The position numbers were made by a program, and so were the translations under genes. A stretch of DNA of 64,000 bases, taken from positions 62,001-126,000 of the forward strand of contig NZ_BBDM01000005.1 of NCBI RefSeq assembly GCF_001316245.1, written 5' to 3'. Below are positions 20,675 to 31,212 of this stretch, piece by piece. The stretch comes from Vulcanisaeta sp. JCM 14467 (GTDB lineage Archaea > Thermoproteota > Thermoprotei > Thermoproteales > Thermocladiaceae). The first letter of the stretch is position 1. The number at the start of each line of letters is the position of its first letter. The notes under the pieces are model-generated. The model was not told where the DNA came from. It made no database searches and was given only the letters and a program-made list of their open reading frames with translations.

Positions 20675-21556
20675 TCACCTTCTTAAATTCCTCACACTTA
20701 ATGGCTTATTCCCATAGACTGCGAGTTCGTAATAATAAATCGCCTTATCAATAGCCTCATTATTAACTCCAGAATACCTCATTAAGTAGTTTCGAATGTC
20801 CCTATGGGTTAACGATGGGTCCTTAACACCGAGCCTTCTCACGAATCTAATAAATAATTCATTGATACATTCTCTGTTATCATATACTTGGTACCTGAGT
20901 ATTGGCGCTATCATTAATAATGCAATTAGTGCTATTGTTGCGATTAATGAGAAATTGATCATTACATAGATAACTGCGTAGGTATTCCGTGCCTTCGTAC
21001 TCTTAGTATGAATATTACCGGACTGCACGCTCATCAACTGTTTATGTCCATTATAAATCGCTGATGTATTAGTATTTATCGCCATAATAGTATTAATCGA
21101 GGATTCCCTCACCAATTGACCTACGTGGTATGCTCGCTGCCCAATTAACTCATAGTCCGATGGGTACGCCGTGATATTAATACTCGACTGTGTAGTGGTC
21201 TTACTACCAGTTATGCCTGGGCTTACCGATGTATTTACTGGCACGAATTCTGCAATGCTTATTGTGCCATTAGCATAAATAATACCATTAACCAGGAGGT
21301 AATCACCACCTATTAAGCCAATACCTGTAAAGGCTTCATATTGTTGGCTCGGTATTTCTCTCGGTGATATCACTATGATCACACCACTGCTTGTCTGTGT
21401 ACCATTAACTATTGACACACTTATTACCGGCCAGTTAATGGTGCTGTAAAATCCAACATACCCACCACTGGCGGTGTTGGCCGATGAGAGGAAAATAGAT
21501 AATAAGATGAGCGTAATTATCAAAGCCCTGAGTGCCAATGATTTATTAATTGGCAT
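20675..21556 (-). CDS. Secreted/membrane-anchored protein with C-terminal DUF4129-like tail
   Basis: About 293 residues. A signal peptide or N-terminal anchor occupies residues 1-30, then a serine/threonine/asparagine-rich extracellular part with many N-glycosylation sequons, a membrane span around residues 200-230, and a cytosolic tail (FVRRLGVKD, THRDIRNYL, YYYELAVYG). The tail resembles DUF4129, usually found beside MoxR-DUF58-transglutaminase genes; those genes lie immediately divergent, which supports the assignment. Only 18 bases separate the two start codons, so each promoter probably lies inside the other gene's first codons. Confidence 0.6.
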   Translation of the reverse strand: MPINKSLALRALIITLILLSIFLSSANTASGGYVGFYSTINWPVISVSIVNGTQTSSGVIIVISPREIPSQQYEAFTGIGLIGGDYLLVNGIIYANGTISIAEFVPVNTSVSPGITGSKTTTQSSINITAYPSDYELIGQRAYHVGQLVRESSINTIMAINTNTSAIYNGHKQLMSVQSGNIHTKSTKARNTYAVIYVMINFSLIATIALIALLMIAPILRYQVYDNRECINELFIRFVRRLGVKDPSLTHRDIRNYLMRYSGVNNEAIDKAIYYYELAVYGNKPLSVRNLRR

Positions 21557-21574
21557 TACTAATAACTTAGCAAT

Positions 21575-22818
21575 ATGAATTTGTTAATAATGCTTTTGTT
21601 ACTTGAGCTATTGCAGGGAAGCTCATCATACATACCCATCAATGCGTCAATAACCTACGTTGGCACTGCGTTCTCAATAAACGTTTATCAACTATCGTTT
21701 AAGAACATCACGGGATACCTAATGATTCCTCAGGGTGTTTATGAGGGTATCTTCGCAGGCCTGCTCAAGGTGGATAATTTAACACTTGTTGGTACTTACC
21801 ACGGCTGATAAGCCACTTAACATTCGTGGGCTACTTCACCCCCGTCATTGCCTACAAATCCGTGTCAATACCCACGGTATTATCCCTGGGTAATTACACG
21901 GGGTTTGAGGCCATCGTGCAGTCCAAGGTGCCCATCTACCTGAGGTACCTTGTTTTTAATGAGTATAGTAATGGAACTTTAGTGAATACGCTATCCTTAG
22001 TAACTGTTAATGCGACGAAACCACCATTAACCATATGGTTCGGTAATGGATATGACTGCGTCAGCTACTCTATAAATGCGACGTTTAGTGAACCTGTGAG
22101 GATCGTACCAATACCCGTCATTGTTAACACCCAGCCGCCAATATCGTACTACGTGAGTAATGTATCAATAGTGAGTGTGCAACCGCAGACGGAGCTCATG
22201 CTCCTTGAGCCCGGGGATATTATCATTGCTGAATCGCCAATTGGTGAGGTGAACTACACGATGTATGTCTGTAGGAAGTTAATGAGCGTTGGTAGTCCAA
22301 ATTTCTTATATGTAATTGAGTACTTGGGACCCACTGGTATCGTGATACCCGGCTCAATTATTACGAAGATATTTAGCATCGAGAAGCCTAGTAACCCAGT
22401 CGTGATAGTCAATAGGGTATTCTATGTATTAGCCAGTGGTAAGTATGTCCTCTCTACATACTCCGTGGGCCCAGGCAATGTACTTAGTGCTGGTAAGGGC
22501 TCTATTATCGACTTTACTGCATTGGTTATGACAGTATTGAGGTACTACGGTATACCGACTAGGGCGGCCCTGGGATTTTATGGTGTTAGTGATGGTAATG
22601 GTGTTTACATATTTAATTCAGGAATGAGCATTTTATGGGATGAGGCATTTGTTAATGGCTGGGTTATGTTCACTCCATTCCCAATCTATGGTAAGCCATC
22701 AATGGGTATTAATATCTCGAGTGTTACATCCTCAGTAATAATTGGCTTGGTACTTGTTTTGCCCTGGGTAATGGGTTACCTGATATACGTGTTAATAAGC
22801 CATGTAAGGGCGCGCTGA
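21575..22818 (+). CDS. Transglutaminase-like membrane protein with degenerate active site (one frame break)
   Basis: About 415 residues. A signal-like N-terminus is followed by a beta-rich part with many N-x-T/S sequons, then a transglutaminase-like core around 22500-22670: IIDFTALVMTVLRYYGIPTRAALGFYG and WDEAFVNGWVMFTPFP. A C-terminal span follows. The catalytic cysteine normally just before DFA and the histidine of HAW are not visible, so the domain is likely inactive. The frame shifts near 21805 and is restored by one G in 'cacggctg'. It heads a MoxR-DUF58 cluster; such clusters act at the cell surface. Confidence 0.7.
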
Positions 22819-22856
22819 ATTTAAAATAACGCCTGCTCATTATTGTTAGGTAATCA

Positions 22857-23803
22857 ATGATGAATACGTCAGATGCGAGACAAATCGTGGATAGGCTCCT
22901 GAGGGAGGTTTCCAAGTCCGTGATTGGTTATGAGCAGGAAGTTAAGCTACTCTTTGCATGCTTAATAGCAGGTGGGCATGCGCTGATCGAGGGTTACCCA
23001 GGGCTTGCCAAGACCACGCTGGTCAAGGCCTTCGCGAAGGCCCTTGGCCTATCCTTCAGCCGAGTCCAATTCACGCCAGACCTCCTGCCCAGCGACATAA
23101 CTGGTTCGTTAATTTTCAACCCAAAGATCGGCGACTTTGAGGTTAGATTTGGGCCCATATTCGCCAATATAGTCCTTGCTGATGAGGTTAATAGGGCTCC
23201 TCCTAAGGTTCAGTCTGCTCTTCTTGAGGCTATGCAGGAGGGCCAGGTAACAATTGGCGGTAAGTCCTACGAATTGCCCCGGCCGTTCATGATAATAGCA
23301 ACCCAGAATCCTATTGAGCTTGAAGGCACATACCCACTACCCGAAGCACAACTCGACAGATTCATGATAAGAATAAAACTAGGATACCCAAGTGAGGATA
23401 TTGAGCTTAAGATAGCCGAGGACATAGACCTTGGTAACGTGAATTCAATAAATACCGTCGTGAGTAAGGAGGAGATTGATACGCTCCAATCCCTGATGCG
23501 CTCGGTGTATGTTGATCGATCAATAACTAGGTACATAGTGAACCTAATAAGGGCCACTAGGAACACCCGTGACGTTAAGCTCGGCGCAAGCCCAAGGGCT
23601 GCCAGGTACTTAGTAAGTTGGTTAGGGCTTGGGCGTTGCTTGATGGTAGGGATTACGTAATACCTGATGACGTGAAGTTACTGGCGCCGTACGTCTTGAA
23701 TCATAGGGTTATAACTCTCGGCACTGATAGTACCGTATTAATTAGGCAGTTGCTCCAGCAGGTGCCGACACCCCTCATGGAGAGGGTGCTTCGTAGATCA
23801 TGA
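22857..23803 (+). CDS. MoxR-family AAA+ ATPase (one frame break)
   Basis: About 315 residues. Walker A is GYPGLAKTT, Walker B ILADEVNRAP, sensor 1 ATQNP and the MoxR motif EGTYPLPEAQLDRFM are present; the lid continues in another frame as VRAWALLDGRDYVIPDDVK. The frame shifts near 23620 and is restored by one G in 'gtaagttgg'. MoxR proteins act as chaperone-like ATPases with DUF58 and VWA partners. The DUF58 gene follows with a four-base overlap. ATG 22857 or 22860 could be the start. Confidence 0.88.
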
Positions 23804-24892
23804 TACGCACAATACCAAGCAATAGGTTATTGGTCATATACCTCATACTCTCTGGTATCACTTACATTGGGTTATTAACTAATAACTTGTTTGGCATGTA
23901 CTTTGGATTAGTACTCTTCATCGTATTTACATCATATGTACTATCGTGGTATTTACTGGCGATAATAACGGCGTTGTATTCACAGCTAACCTTTGAGCAG
24001 GTCGGTGTGGAGCTCACGGTAGGCTCATCAGTAATAATTAATGCAAGGATTTCGTCAAAAATACCAATGCGGTGGGAGATAACCCTTAACCTTGTTCATT
24101 CACCCCACATACAATCTGATACGTTGAGGGTTAGAATTAATGATGAGTTTACAATTAAATTAACGGGTAGGTGGATTGGGTATGCCAGGATCATTGGCGG
24201 AATAATGGAGTTAAGGGATTCACTAGGGCTTTTGACAATTCAGAGATTACTTACCTGCAATGGTGTTAGCGTCACCATAATGCCAAGACAGTCCATTGGC
24301 GCTATTGGTAAGGTGGGCATTGGAGGTTACACAGAGCGTGGGTTATCAATGGAGGGTAGGCTGGGCGATTTTAAGTCGTTATCTATATATGATTACGAGA
24401 GATCCGCATCATCAATACACTGGTTAACGAGCGCGAGAGTTGGTGAATTAATGATGATTAATAGGGGCGACTACGGTTCATGCCCAGTATTCGTATTAAA
24501 CGTATCGTCAAGAATGTTAATGCCGCGGGATGGTGAAAGACCAATTGATGAGCCCTACAGGCAATAAGCGATTCATCCCAGTACTGTGGTGAGGTTAGGG
24601 TCATACTTATACGTAGGGACTACGTTAGGGAGAAGGTAGTGGGTAAAGGCGATATTCCTTACCTGGAGCGTGAAGTAAGGATTAGCGTACTTAGGAGCTT
24701 GGCGAGGATAATACGTTGATTAATTTACCAGCGTATTTTCGTAAGTACTTTAACGAGGACGAATTACTTGACGTAGCCTATATTAAGGTGCCCATAAATG
24801 ATGAACCATCAATTGACGACGTAAATAGGTTAATCAACACCATAGGCAATAATAGGGCTGTTTTGTTAGGTCTTGAGGTGAGTAATGGTTGA
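23800..24892 (+). CDS. DUF58 protein (two frame breaks)
   Basis: About 364 residues. Two N-terminal membrane spans are followed by a beta-rich extracellular-type domain and the DUF58 signature GDFKSLSIYDYERSASSIHW (a variant of the usual 'D..R.Y.pGD..r.I.W'). The C-terminal von Willebrand-like part continues in other frames (AISDSSQYCGEVRVILIRRDYV, then LINLPAYFRKYFNEDELLDVAYI) up to 24892. Breaks lie near 24565 and 24715. It partners with MoxR. The usual DxSxS metal motif is only partly recognisable (VLNVSSRM), so metal binding is uncertain. Confidence 0.72.
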
Positions 24893-24897
24893 TACGT

Positions 24898-25440
24898 ATG
24901 GTAAGACTTAATGACTATGTTTCATACATGTTAATCAGTATTATATGGTTGGTACTGGAGCTTATGCTGACGCAGTACGGCCAATACTCGGGTATGGCAT
25001 TCCTTGGGATAATGATTAATGTCCTTTCAATGGTGGTGGTCTCATACAAGCCAGCGTATGGTAAGTACTTATACATGCTTAACGCAGCATTATTAACGGT
25101 AATAGGTTTCCTAATATCGGCAATAACATTCACAATACCTTATGTAATTACACTGGTGATAAGTATCATCCTATATTTACTAATGATTAAGGCACTTGAG
25201 CCCTACTCCCTAATTCTATCCCTACTCATAATATACCTATCATACATATTAAAGAGAATACTCACAAAACTCTCGGTACTTAATACTCTCATGCCACTGA
25301 TTAAGGAGGTTGGTATCAACGCAGACTTATTTATGGTTTTATTCACTTGGTACCTCTCATTATTTATAATCTCAATAGTCATAGTATTACTAATAATATG
25401 TTTAAGTAAGAAAGTGCTAACTCCTAGTAATACTTATTAA
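24898..25440 (+). CDS. Multi-span membrane protein of the MoxR-DUF58 cluster
   Basis: About 180 residues with five or six hydrophobic spans and very few charged residues. I do not recognise the family. It begins six bases after the DUF58 stop and ends the cluster, so it is probably cotranscribed. ATG 24898 is preferred to the TTG at 24889, which overlaps the DUF58 stop. Confidence 0.6.
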   Translation: MVRLNDYVSYMLISIIWLVLELMLTQYGQYSGMAFLGIMINVLSMVVVSYKPAYGKYLYMLNAALLTVIGFLISAITFTIPYVITLVISIILYLLMIKALEPYSLILSLLIIYLSYILKRILTKLSVLNTLMPLIKEVGINADLFMVLFTWYLSLFIISIVIVLLIICLSKKVLTPSNTY

Positions 25441-25463
25441 TATGGCATTGTTATGAATTTTAT

Positions 25464-26627
25464 ATGCCGGATCCCTTCCTAACGGAGGAGCACCAGCTCA
25501 TTAGGAGCAGCGTGAAGGAGTTCGCCGAGAGGTACATAGCGCCCATAGCCAGGAAAATGGATCTAGAGGATTACTACCCAAGGGACCTAATTAAGGAGCT
25601 CGCAAAGCAGGGCTTCCTAACACCATCAGCCCCACCCGAGTACGGTGGTCCAGGCATTGACCTCAGAGGCAGCGTGGTTGTTGTTGAGGAGTTAAGCCGA
25701 TACAGCCCAACCCTCGGTTTTATTACCGAGATCGTGAATGACAACATAGTCTATGCCCTGCTTAAGTACGGCAATAATAGGCAGAAGGAGGAGATACTAC
25801 CGAAGATCGCCAGTGGTGAGTGGGTTGCATCGTATGCCTTGACCGAGCCCTGCTGCGGCACCGACGCAGCTGCCATTGAGACGCGTGCTGAGAGGAGGGG
25901 CGGTGAGTGGGTTATCAACGGCAGGAAGATCTGGATTACCCAGGGAGCCTACGCTGACATCTACCTGCTCTTCGCCAGGACTGGTCCTAAGGATGCTAGG
26001 CATAAGGCAATAACGGCATTCCTCGTGAAAAGGAGTGCCTGTATTGAGGTTAGTAAGTTGGAGATGATGGGTATGAGAGGTGCAGGTGAGGCTGAGGTCA
26101 AGTTCAATGATTGTGTTGTAAGTGATGACGACGTAGTAGGTAAGGTTAATGAGGGCTTCAAAATAGCCATGGTTACGCTCGACTTAGCTAGGATTGGCAT
26201 ATCAGGCGTTGCCGTGGGCCTATCCCAGGGAGTCCTTGACGAGGCGTTGGAGTGGGCTAAGACGAGGACCGCATTTGGCAAGCCACTAATTGATTGGGAG
26301 TGGATTCAATTCCAGTTAGCAGACATGAAGACTAAGCTCGAGATTGGCAGAACAATAACATACAAGGCCGCCTGGCTCTACGACAATAAGGACCCATCAT
26401 TCGTACTATACTCCTCAATAGCCAAGTTATACACGGCCCAGATGGCGGTTGAGATAGCGAGGGATGGTGTACAAATACTTGGTGGATTTGGATACTCAAA
26501 GGAGAGTTTCTCAGAGAGGGCTTACCGTGATGCCAAGGTCCTTGAGATTGCAGAGGGTACGAACGAGGCCCAGAGGATAGTGATCCATAGAATATTAACA
26601 AGGGGACTACCGGAGGTAGAACTATGA
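25464..26627 (+). CDS. Acyl-CoA dehydrogenase
   Basis: About 387 residues, typical of the family. YALTEPCCGTDAAAIETRA is the FAD/substrate-binding signature (variant of 'A.TEP..GSD'), WITQGAYAD the second FAD motif, and GVQILGGFGYSKE plus KVLEIAEGTNEAQR hold the C-terminal FAD and catalytic-base region with the glutamate of EGTNE. It oxidises acyl-CoA to enoyl-CoA, probably in fatty or branched-chain acid degradation. The next paralogue begins in its stop codon (ATGA overlap). Confidence 0.92.
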   Translation: MPDPFLTEEHQLIRSSVKEFAERYIAPIARKMDLEDYYPRDLIKELAKQGFLTPSAPPEYGGPGIDLRGSVVVVEELSRYSPTLGFITEIVNDNIVYALLKYGNNRQKEEILPKIASGEWVASYALTEPCCGTDAAAIETRAERRGGEWVINGRKIWITQGAYADIYLLFARTGPKDARHKAITAFLVKRSACIEVSKLEMMGMRGAGEAEVKFNDCVVSDDDVVGKVNEGFKIAMVTLDLARIGISGVAVGLSQGVLDEALEWAKTRTAFGKPLIDWEWIQFQLADMKTKLEIGRTITYKAAWLYDNKDPSFVLYSSIAKLYTAQMAVEIARDGVQILGGFGYSKESFSERAYRDAKVLEIAEGTNEAQRIVIHRILTRGLPEVEL

Positions 26628-27783
26628 TACCGATAAGGCATCCATCACTAACGAAGGAGCATGAGAAGTTTGTGGAGTTAGTGGATGATTTAAGTAGAAG
26701 GTTTATTGAACCCATTGCCGACAAGATTGATAGGGAGAATTACTACCCACGTGAAGCTATCAGGGAATTAGGAAAAAAATGGTGCATTATCGCCAATATT
26801 GCCAAGGGAATATGGCGGTTATGGAATGGATGTGCTCGGTACGGCATTATCTATCGAGGTGATATCTAGGTATAGTGGCTCAATGGGGATATTGACAGAG
26901 GTGCAGGGATTCCTGGTAACGGATGCATTCTACACCTATGGCAATAAGCAGATGAGGGAGGAACTCGTACCTAAGTTAGCCAGGGGTGAGTTAATAGGTT
27001 CATTCGCCCTTAGTGAACCTTGTTGTGGCAGTGATGCGGCGGCGATTGAGACGCGTGCTGAGAGGAGGGGTGGTGAGTGGGTTATAAATGGTAAGAAGAT
27101 GTGGATAACCCAGGGACTCTATGCCGATGTGTATATAGTATTCACGAGGACAGGCCCTAAGGAGGCTAGGCATAGGGCAATAACAGCATTCCTAGTAAGG
27201 AGGAATAAGTGCATCGAGGCGAGCCCAATAAACGTCATGGGTATAAGGGGTACGGGAACCTCCGAATTAACATTTAATGATTGTGTTGTAAGTGATGACG
27301 ACGTAGTAGGTAAGGTTAATGAGGGCTTCAAAATAGCCATGGAAGCACTGAACCTGGGCAGGATAGCCGTAGCTCGGTAACCCTCGGCCTCGCGGAGGCG
27401 GCGTTAATGGAGGCCCTGGAGTGGGTCAAGGTAGGAGGGTCTTTGACCAGCCATTAACCAATCATGAATGGATTCAATTCCAACTCGCCGACATGATGGC
27501 GTACATAGAGACCATGAGATCCATAGTGTATGACGCAGCCCTGCACATTGATCGTAAGTACGATGACTACTACGCCCTCGCATCAATAGCTAAGTTAACG
27601 TCGGTGCTCCTGGGAATGGATGTAATTAGGAGGGCTGTGCAATTAACGGGTGCCTATGGCGTATGGAGCAATAGTAAGTTGAATAGGATCTATAGAGATG
27701 CCAAGCTAATGGAGATTGGCGAGGGCACAAACGAGGTCCAGAGAATGGTTATTTATAAATGGTTAAGCAGATACTTGGGTTGA
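26624..27783 (+). CDS. Acyl-CoA dehydrogenase, second copy (three frame breaks)
   Basis: About 386 residues when read through, a paralogue of the preceding gene in the same operon. It has FALSEPCCGSDAAAIETRA, WITQGLYAD and a C-terminal KLMEIGEGTNEVQR with the catalytic glutamate. Breaks lie near 26775 (A run, one base too many), near 27380 (one C missing) and near 27430 (one G missing). A 67-base tract at 27276-27342 is identical to 26106-26172 in the first copy although the flanks have diverged. The pair may form a heteromer or have different chain specificity. Confidence 0.85.
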
Positions 27784-28452
27784 TCCGCAGCCAGCGTACT
27801 CCATTGCCATCCTCAAAATACGAACCAAGTCCTCCAGCTTCAACCTACCAGTGTTGGTATTCCTCGGGCTTGGGTGGTAACTCATGAATATCCTGACACC
27901 GTTAAAGTCTACGTAACCACCATGCCAAAACTCGGCCCTGAAGCCAAGGGCCAGCTTAACACCCTCGAAGGCGATATGGCCGAGTGCCACAATAGCCCTA
28001 GGCCTAATGCGCTCAATCTCATACCTAAACCAATTACCCACGCATGTATGGATTTCCTCACCAGTAGGCCTATTATTCGGCGGCGCACACTTTACCACGG
28101 ACGTTATGTATATGCACCTAACGATCACTCCATCATCCCTCGAGACACTATACGGCTTACTGGACAGCCCAGTCTCATACAATGCCCTGAATAAAAATTG
28201 GGCCGAGCTATCGCCCGTGAACATCCTGCCAGTCCTATTCCCACCATGCGCGGCTGGTGCCAGGCCAACTATCATTATTCTAGCGTTGGGTAAGTCACCC
28301 CACGGTGGTACGGGCCTCCTCCAATACGTCTCACCTATGAACTTCGGCAGTGGCTTAACACTCTCCCTATAGCTCACGAGCCTTGGGCATGCCCTACAGG
28401 TTATTAACCTGCTAATGAAGTCGCTGTACCAATCCACGGCCACAATAGCCAA
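27763..28452 (-). CDS. Uracil-DNA glycosylase, family 5 (UDGb type)
   Basis: About 230 residues. LITCRACPRLV supplies Fe-S cysteines; GLAPAAHGGNRTGRMFTGD is motif A of family 5, whose alanine-rich form lacks the catalytic acidic residue of other UDGs; VVKCAPPNNRP carries another cysteine and the Asn-Arg-Pro, and SYHPSPRNTNTG is motif B. The enzyme removes uracil and other deaminated bases. The start is TTG 28452 or GTG 28443; the longer TTG at 28497 would overlap the divergent PUA gene. Its 3' end overlaps the convergent acyl-CoA dehydrogenase by 21 bases. Confidence 0.88.
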   Translation of the reverse strand: MAIVAVDWYSDFISRLITCRACPRLVSYRESVKPLPKFIGETYWRRPVPPWGDLPNARIMIVGLAPAAHGGNRTGRMFTGDSSAQFLFRALYETGLSSKPYSVSRDDGVIVRCIYITSVVKCAPPNNRPTGEEIHTCVGNWFRYEIERIRPRAIVALGHIAFEGVKLALGFRAEFWHGGYVDFNGVRIFMSYHPSPRNTNTGRLKLEDLVRILRMAMEYAGCGSTQVSA

Positions 28453-28488
28453 ACCCTTAAATAAAGCGTTTCCATTATGTGCCTGTTC

Positions 28489-28950
28489 ATGGATCAATTA
28501 ACGAGGGATGTGGTCAGGGGATTAATATCATACATCTACGGACCCGAAACACTAAGGAGGTTAGGCAACAACCTCAGGATTGAGACGAGCAGGACCGGCG
28601 GCTTGAGGAGGATTTACCTGGGTGATGAGCTGGTCTTCGTGGTTAGGGCTAATGATGGTAGGCCATTGCCAACCCTAAGTGGTGCCAGGTTCATTGATAA
28701 GGTGGTTATCGTGCGTAGGGAGGCGGCGGCCTTTATTAGGCAGGGTAGGAGTGTCATGGCCAGGTTCATAGTCGATATTAGGAATGCCATACCGGGCGAT
28801 GAGGTCGCCATTTACTCAGAGGATGGTGAATTACTTGGCGTTGGTAGGCTATTACTCTCTAGGGATGAGGCTTTGAGCGTTGATAGGGGTGCCGTAGTCA
28901 AACTCCGCCATCACGTAAGTGAACCTAATGAACAAGTAGCTAACCAATAA
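28489..28950 (+). CDS. PUA-domain RNA-binding protein
   Basis: About 153 residues. The C-terminal half (FIDKVVIVRREAAAFIRQGRSV, then GDEVAIYSEDGELLGVGRLLLS) has the PUA fold pattern found in archaeosine transglycosylase and other RNA-modification proteins. The N-terminal half is a small alpha/beta region without a catalytic motif I recognise. It probably binds structured RNA. ATG 28489 or 28477 may be the start. It is divergent from the uracil-DNA glycosylase gene. Confidence 0.72.
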   Translation: MDQLTRDVVRGLISYIYGPETLRRLGNNLRIETSRTGGLRRIYLGDELVFVVRANDGRPLPTLSGARFIDKVVIVRREAAAFIRQGRSVMARFIVDIRNAIPGDEVAIYSEDGELLGVGRLLLSRDEALSVDRGAVVKLRHHVSEPNEQVANQ

Positions 28951-28984
28951 TGCTTATATTTTGCCAACTTCCTCAATTGGCAGG

Positions 28985-30119
28985 GTGATTCCTATCTGGC
29001 GAATGAGTTCACAGTAACGCTTGGGAGGTAAAGGGCAAAGTAGATTATATGAGGCTTGCCCGTGAGTTCGGTGTTCAATTAATAACGGATAACGAAATCA
29101 ACACATTGCAGAGATTAACGGGTGAGGTTCATTACCTGATAAGGAGGGGTTTCTTCTATGCACATAGGGACCTGCAATCAATCCTGAATAGGCAGAAAAA
29201 CGGCCTAAGGTGGGCCTTATACAATGGTAGGGGTCCAAGCGCGGATCTACACATTGGTCACCTGGTTCCCTGGATGCTCAGTAAGTGGTTTGTGGATAAG
29301 TTCCATGTTGATTACTTCTTCGAGTTGACAGATGACGAGAAGTTCCTGGTCAAGGAGGGGTACACCCTGGAACAAACGAATAGGTACGCCTATGAGAACG
29401 CCCTGGACCTAATAGCCCTGGGCTTCACACCTGATAAGCTACACATAATCATTGACAGTGAGGACATTAAGTACCTATACAAAATAGCCGTCAGGGTTGG
29501 GAAGAAATTGACACTGTCAACCGTCAAGCACACCTTCGGCTTCACAGACTCAACAAACGTCGGTGCAGCCTTCTTCCCAACGCTCGAGATATCCGTGGCC
29601 TTCCTACCAACCGAGCTCTACGGTGAGCAGGTACCCGTGCTAATACCAACGGCAATAGACCAAGACCCATACTTCAGGCTGGCTAGGGATATCGCGGATG
29701 AGTTGGGGTATCCCAAGCCATCCACGATATATAGCAAGTTCATACCAGGACTAACGGGTGAGGACAAAATGAGCGCCTCGAATCCGGACTCGGCAATCTA
29801 CGTAACGGATAGCGAGAAGGATGTTAGGAGGAAGATAATGAACGCACTAACCGGCGGCCAACCCACGGCAGAGCTCCAGCGCAAATACGGTGGAGACCCA
29901 GACAACTGCGTGGTCTATAAATACCACCTACTCTTCCAGGACAGCGACGAGAAGGTCAGGAAGATATACGAGGATTGCAAGGCAGGGAAACTACTCTGTG
30001 GTGAGTGCAAGATGATGCTCTTTGAGAGGATTAGGGAGTTCATGAAGGAGCACAATGAAAGGAGGGAAAAGGCTAAGGACGTGATTGAGCAATACAGATT
30101 ATCGGTGAAGTTCAGGTAA
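28985..30119 (+). CDS. trpS: Tryptophanyl-tRNA synthetase (two frame breaks at N-terminus)
   Basis: About 378 residues. The class I signatures are LHIGHLVPW (HIGH) and EDKMSASNPDS (KMSKS variant, KMSAS), as in archaeal/eukaryal TrpRS. The archaeal N-terminal sequence EFTVTPWEVKGKVDY is recovered by adding one C near 29020, and a GTG at 28985 becomes the start if one G is added near 29000. A TATA-like TGCTTATATT lies about 28 bases before that GTG, so the transcript is probably leaderless. The enzyme charges the tRNA-Trp found at 6.9 kb. Confidence 0.93.
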
Positions 30120-30154
30120 TAACCTTATAACACCATTGTTAGTTTAATTTCATA

Positions 30155-31183
30155 ATGAACATTAGTTACCCGATCATAGACCTGCACGAGGATATTGCGT
30201 ATTACCTAATGAACTCAGGTAGCCTTGAGGAGGGGTTCCAAGACTTCGACGTTGATTCACCCAACAGACAGTCCGACCTGCCTAAACTCATTAGGGGCAA
30301 CGTTAAGGTCGTGTTTGGAGCTGTCTTCCCAATTCATGACACGTATAACCCGATTATCGGTGAGAGGATATCATCGGGCTACGGCGCACAATCAGCGAAG
30401 TCCTATACACCAACCGCGTCTAAATTAATCGGCCTTGAAATGATTAAAATCTACCTAATATTAGCGAGGAGGTTCAGTAATAGGCTTAGGATAATCGAGG
30501 GGTACCCTGACGTTGAGCAGGTAATGAATAGTGACTTGATAGGACTATTAATGTCCGTTGAGGGTGCAGACATGCTTGACGATGTTTACGACCTATTACT
30601 ACTTCATAGGCTTGGTGTCAGAGCCCTGGGTATTACTTGGAACTTTGATAATAGGTACGGCGCATCATGCTTCACGAGGAAGGATTATGGCTTGACATCG
30701 GATGGCGAGGAGCTTGTTAGGTTAGCTAATGAACTGGGTGTCATAATTGACCTGGCCCACGCGAGTAGGAATACCATGATTGACGTGTTAAGTATTTCTA
30801 AGAAGCCCGTCATTATTAGCCATGCGAATGTCCAGGGTGTTCATAAACACTTAAGGAACGTTGGTGATGATGTGCTTGAGCTCCTCGTTAGGAACCATGG
30901 CGTAATCGGCATAACCATGATACCATCAACAATAGGGCCGAAGCCGAACATAAATTCGCTGGTTAGGCATGTACTATACATACGTGAGAGGTTTGGGCCT
31001 GACATAATTGCGATTGGCACGGACTTCCTGGGCATTGAGAGAACGCCTGAGGATTTAACGAATATTGGCGAGATCACAAAATTACTGAATAGGTTGGCGG
31101 AGTATGGGTTGGGCGATAATGACATTAGGAAGATTGCCTTTGAAAACGCCCTAAGGGTTATAAGGGATAATCTCACGTCATGA
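30155..31183 (+). CDS. Membrane dipeptidase-like metallopeptidase (M19)
   Basis: About 342 residues in the amidohydrolase fold. The zinc-binding DLHED (residues 10-14), the bridging glutamate in SVEGADML, and histidines in DLAHASRNT and ISHANVQG are present, with the late aspartate in GTDFLGIE. These are the metal ligands of renal dipeptidase-like enzymes, which cleave dipeptides. No signal peptide is seen, so it acts in the cytoplasm. It lies 35 bases after trpS and could be cotranscribed. Confidence 0.87.
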   Translation: MNISYPIIDLHEDIAYYLMNSGSLEEGFQDFDVDSPNRQSDLPKLIRGNVKVVFGAVFPIHDTYNPIIGERISSGYGAQSAKSYTPTASKLIGLEMIKIYLILARRFSNRLRIIEGYPDVEQVMNSDLIGLLMSVEGADMLDDVYDLLLLHRLGVRALGITWNFDNRYGASCFTRKDYGLTSDGEELVRLANELGVIIDLAHASRNTMIDVLSISKKPVIISHANVQGVHKHLRNVGDDVLELLVRNHGVIGITMIPSTIGPKPNINSLVRHVLYIRERFGPDIIAIGTDFLGIERTPEDLTNIGEITKLLNRLAEYGLGDNDIRKIAFENALRVIRDNLTS

Positions 31184-31212
31184 TTTTAAATTATCATAAG
31201 GAATGTACTGAC

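Noticed and set aside
28960-28985. Riboswitch or T-box-like leader before trpS from the small TGCCAA/TTGGCA hairpin
   Set aside because: The hairpin lies between the TATA-like box and the start, mostly before the expected transcription start, so it would not be in the RNA.
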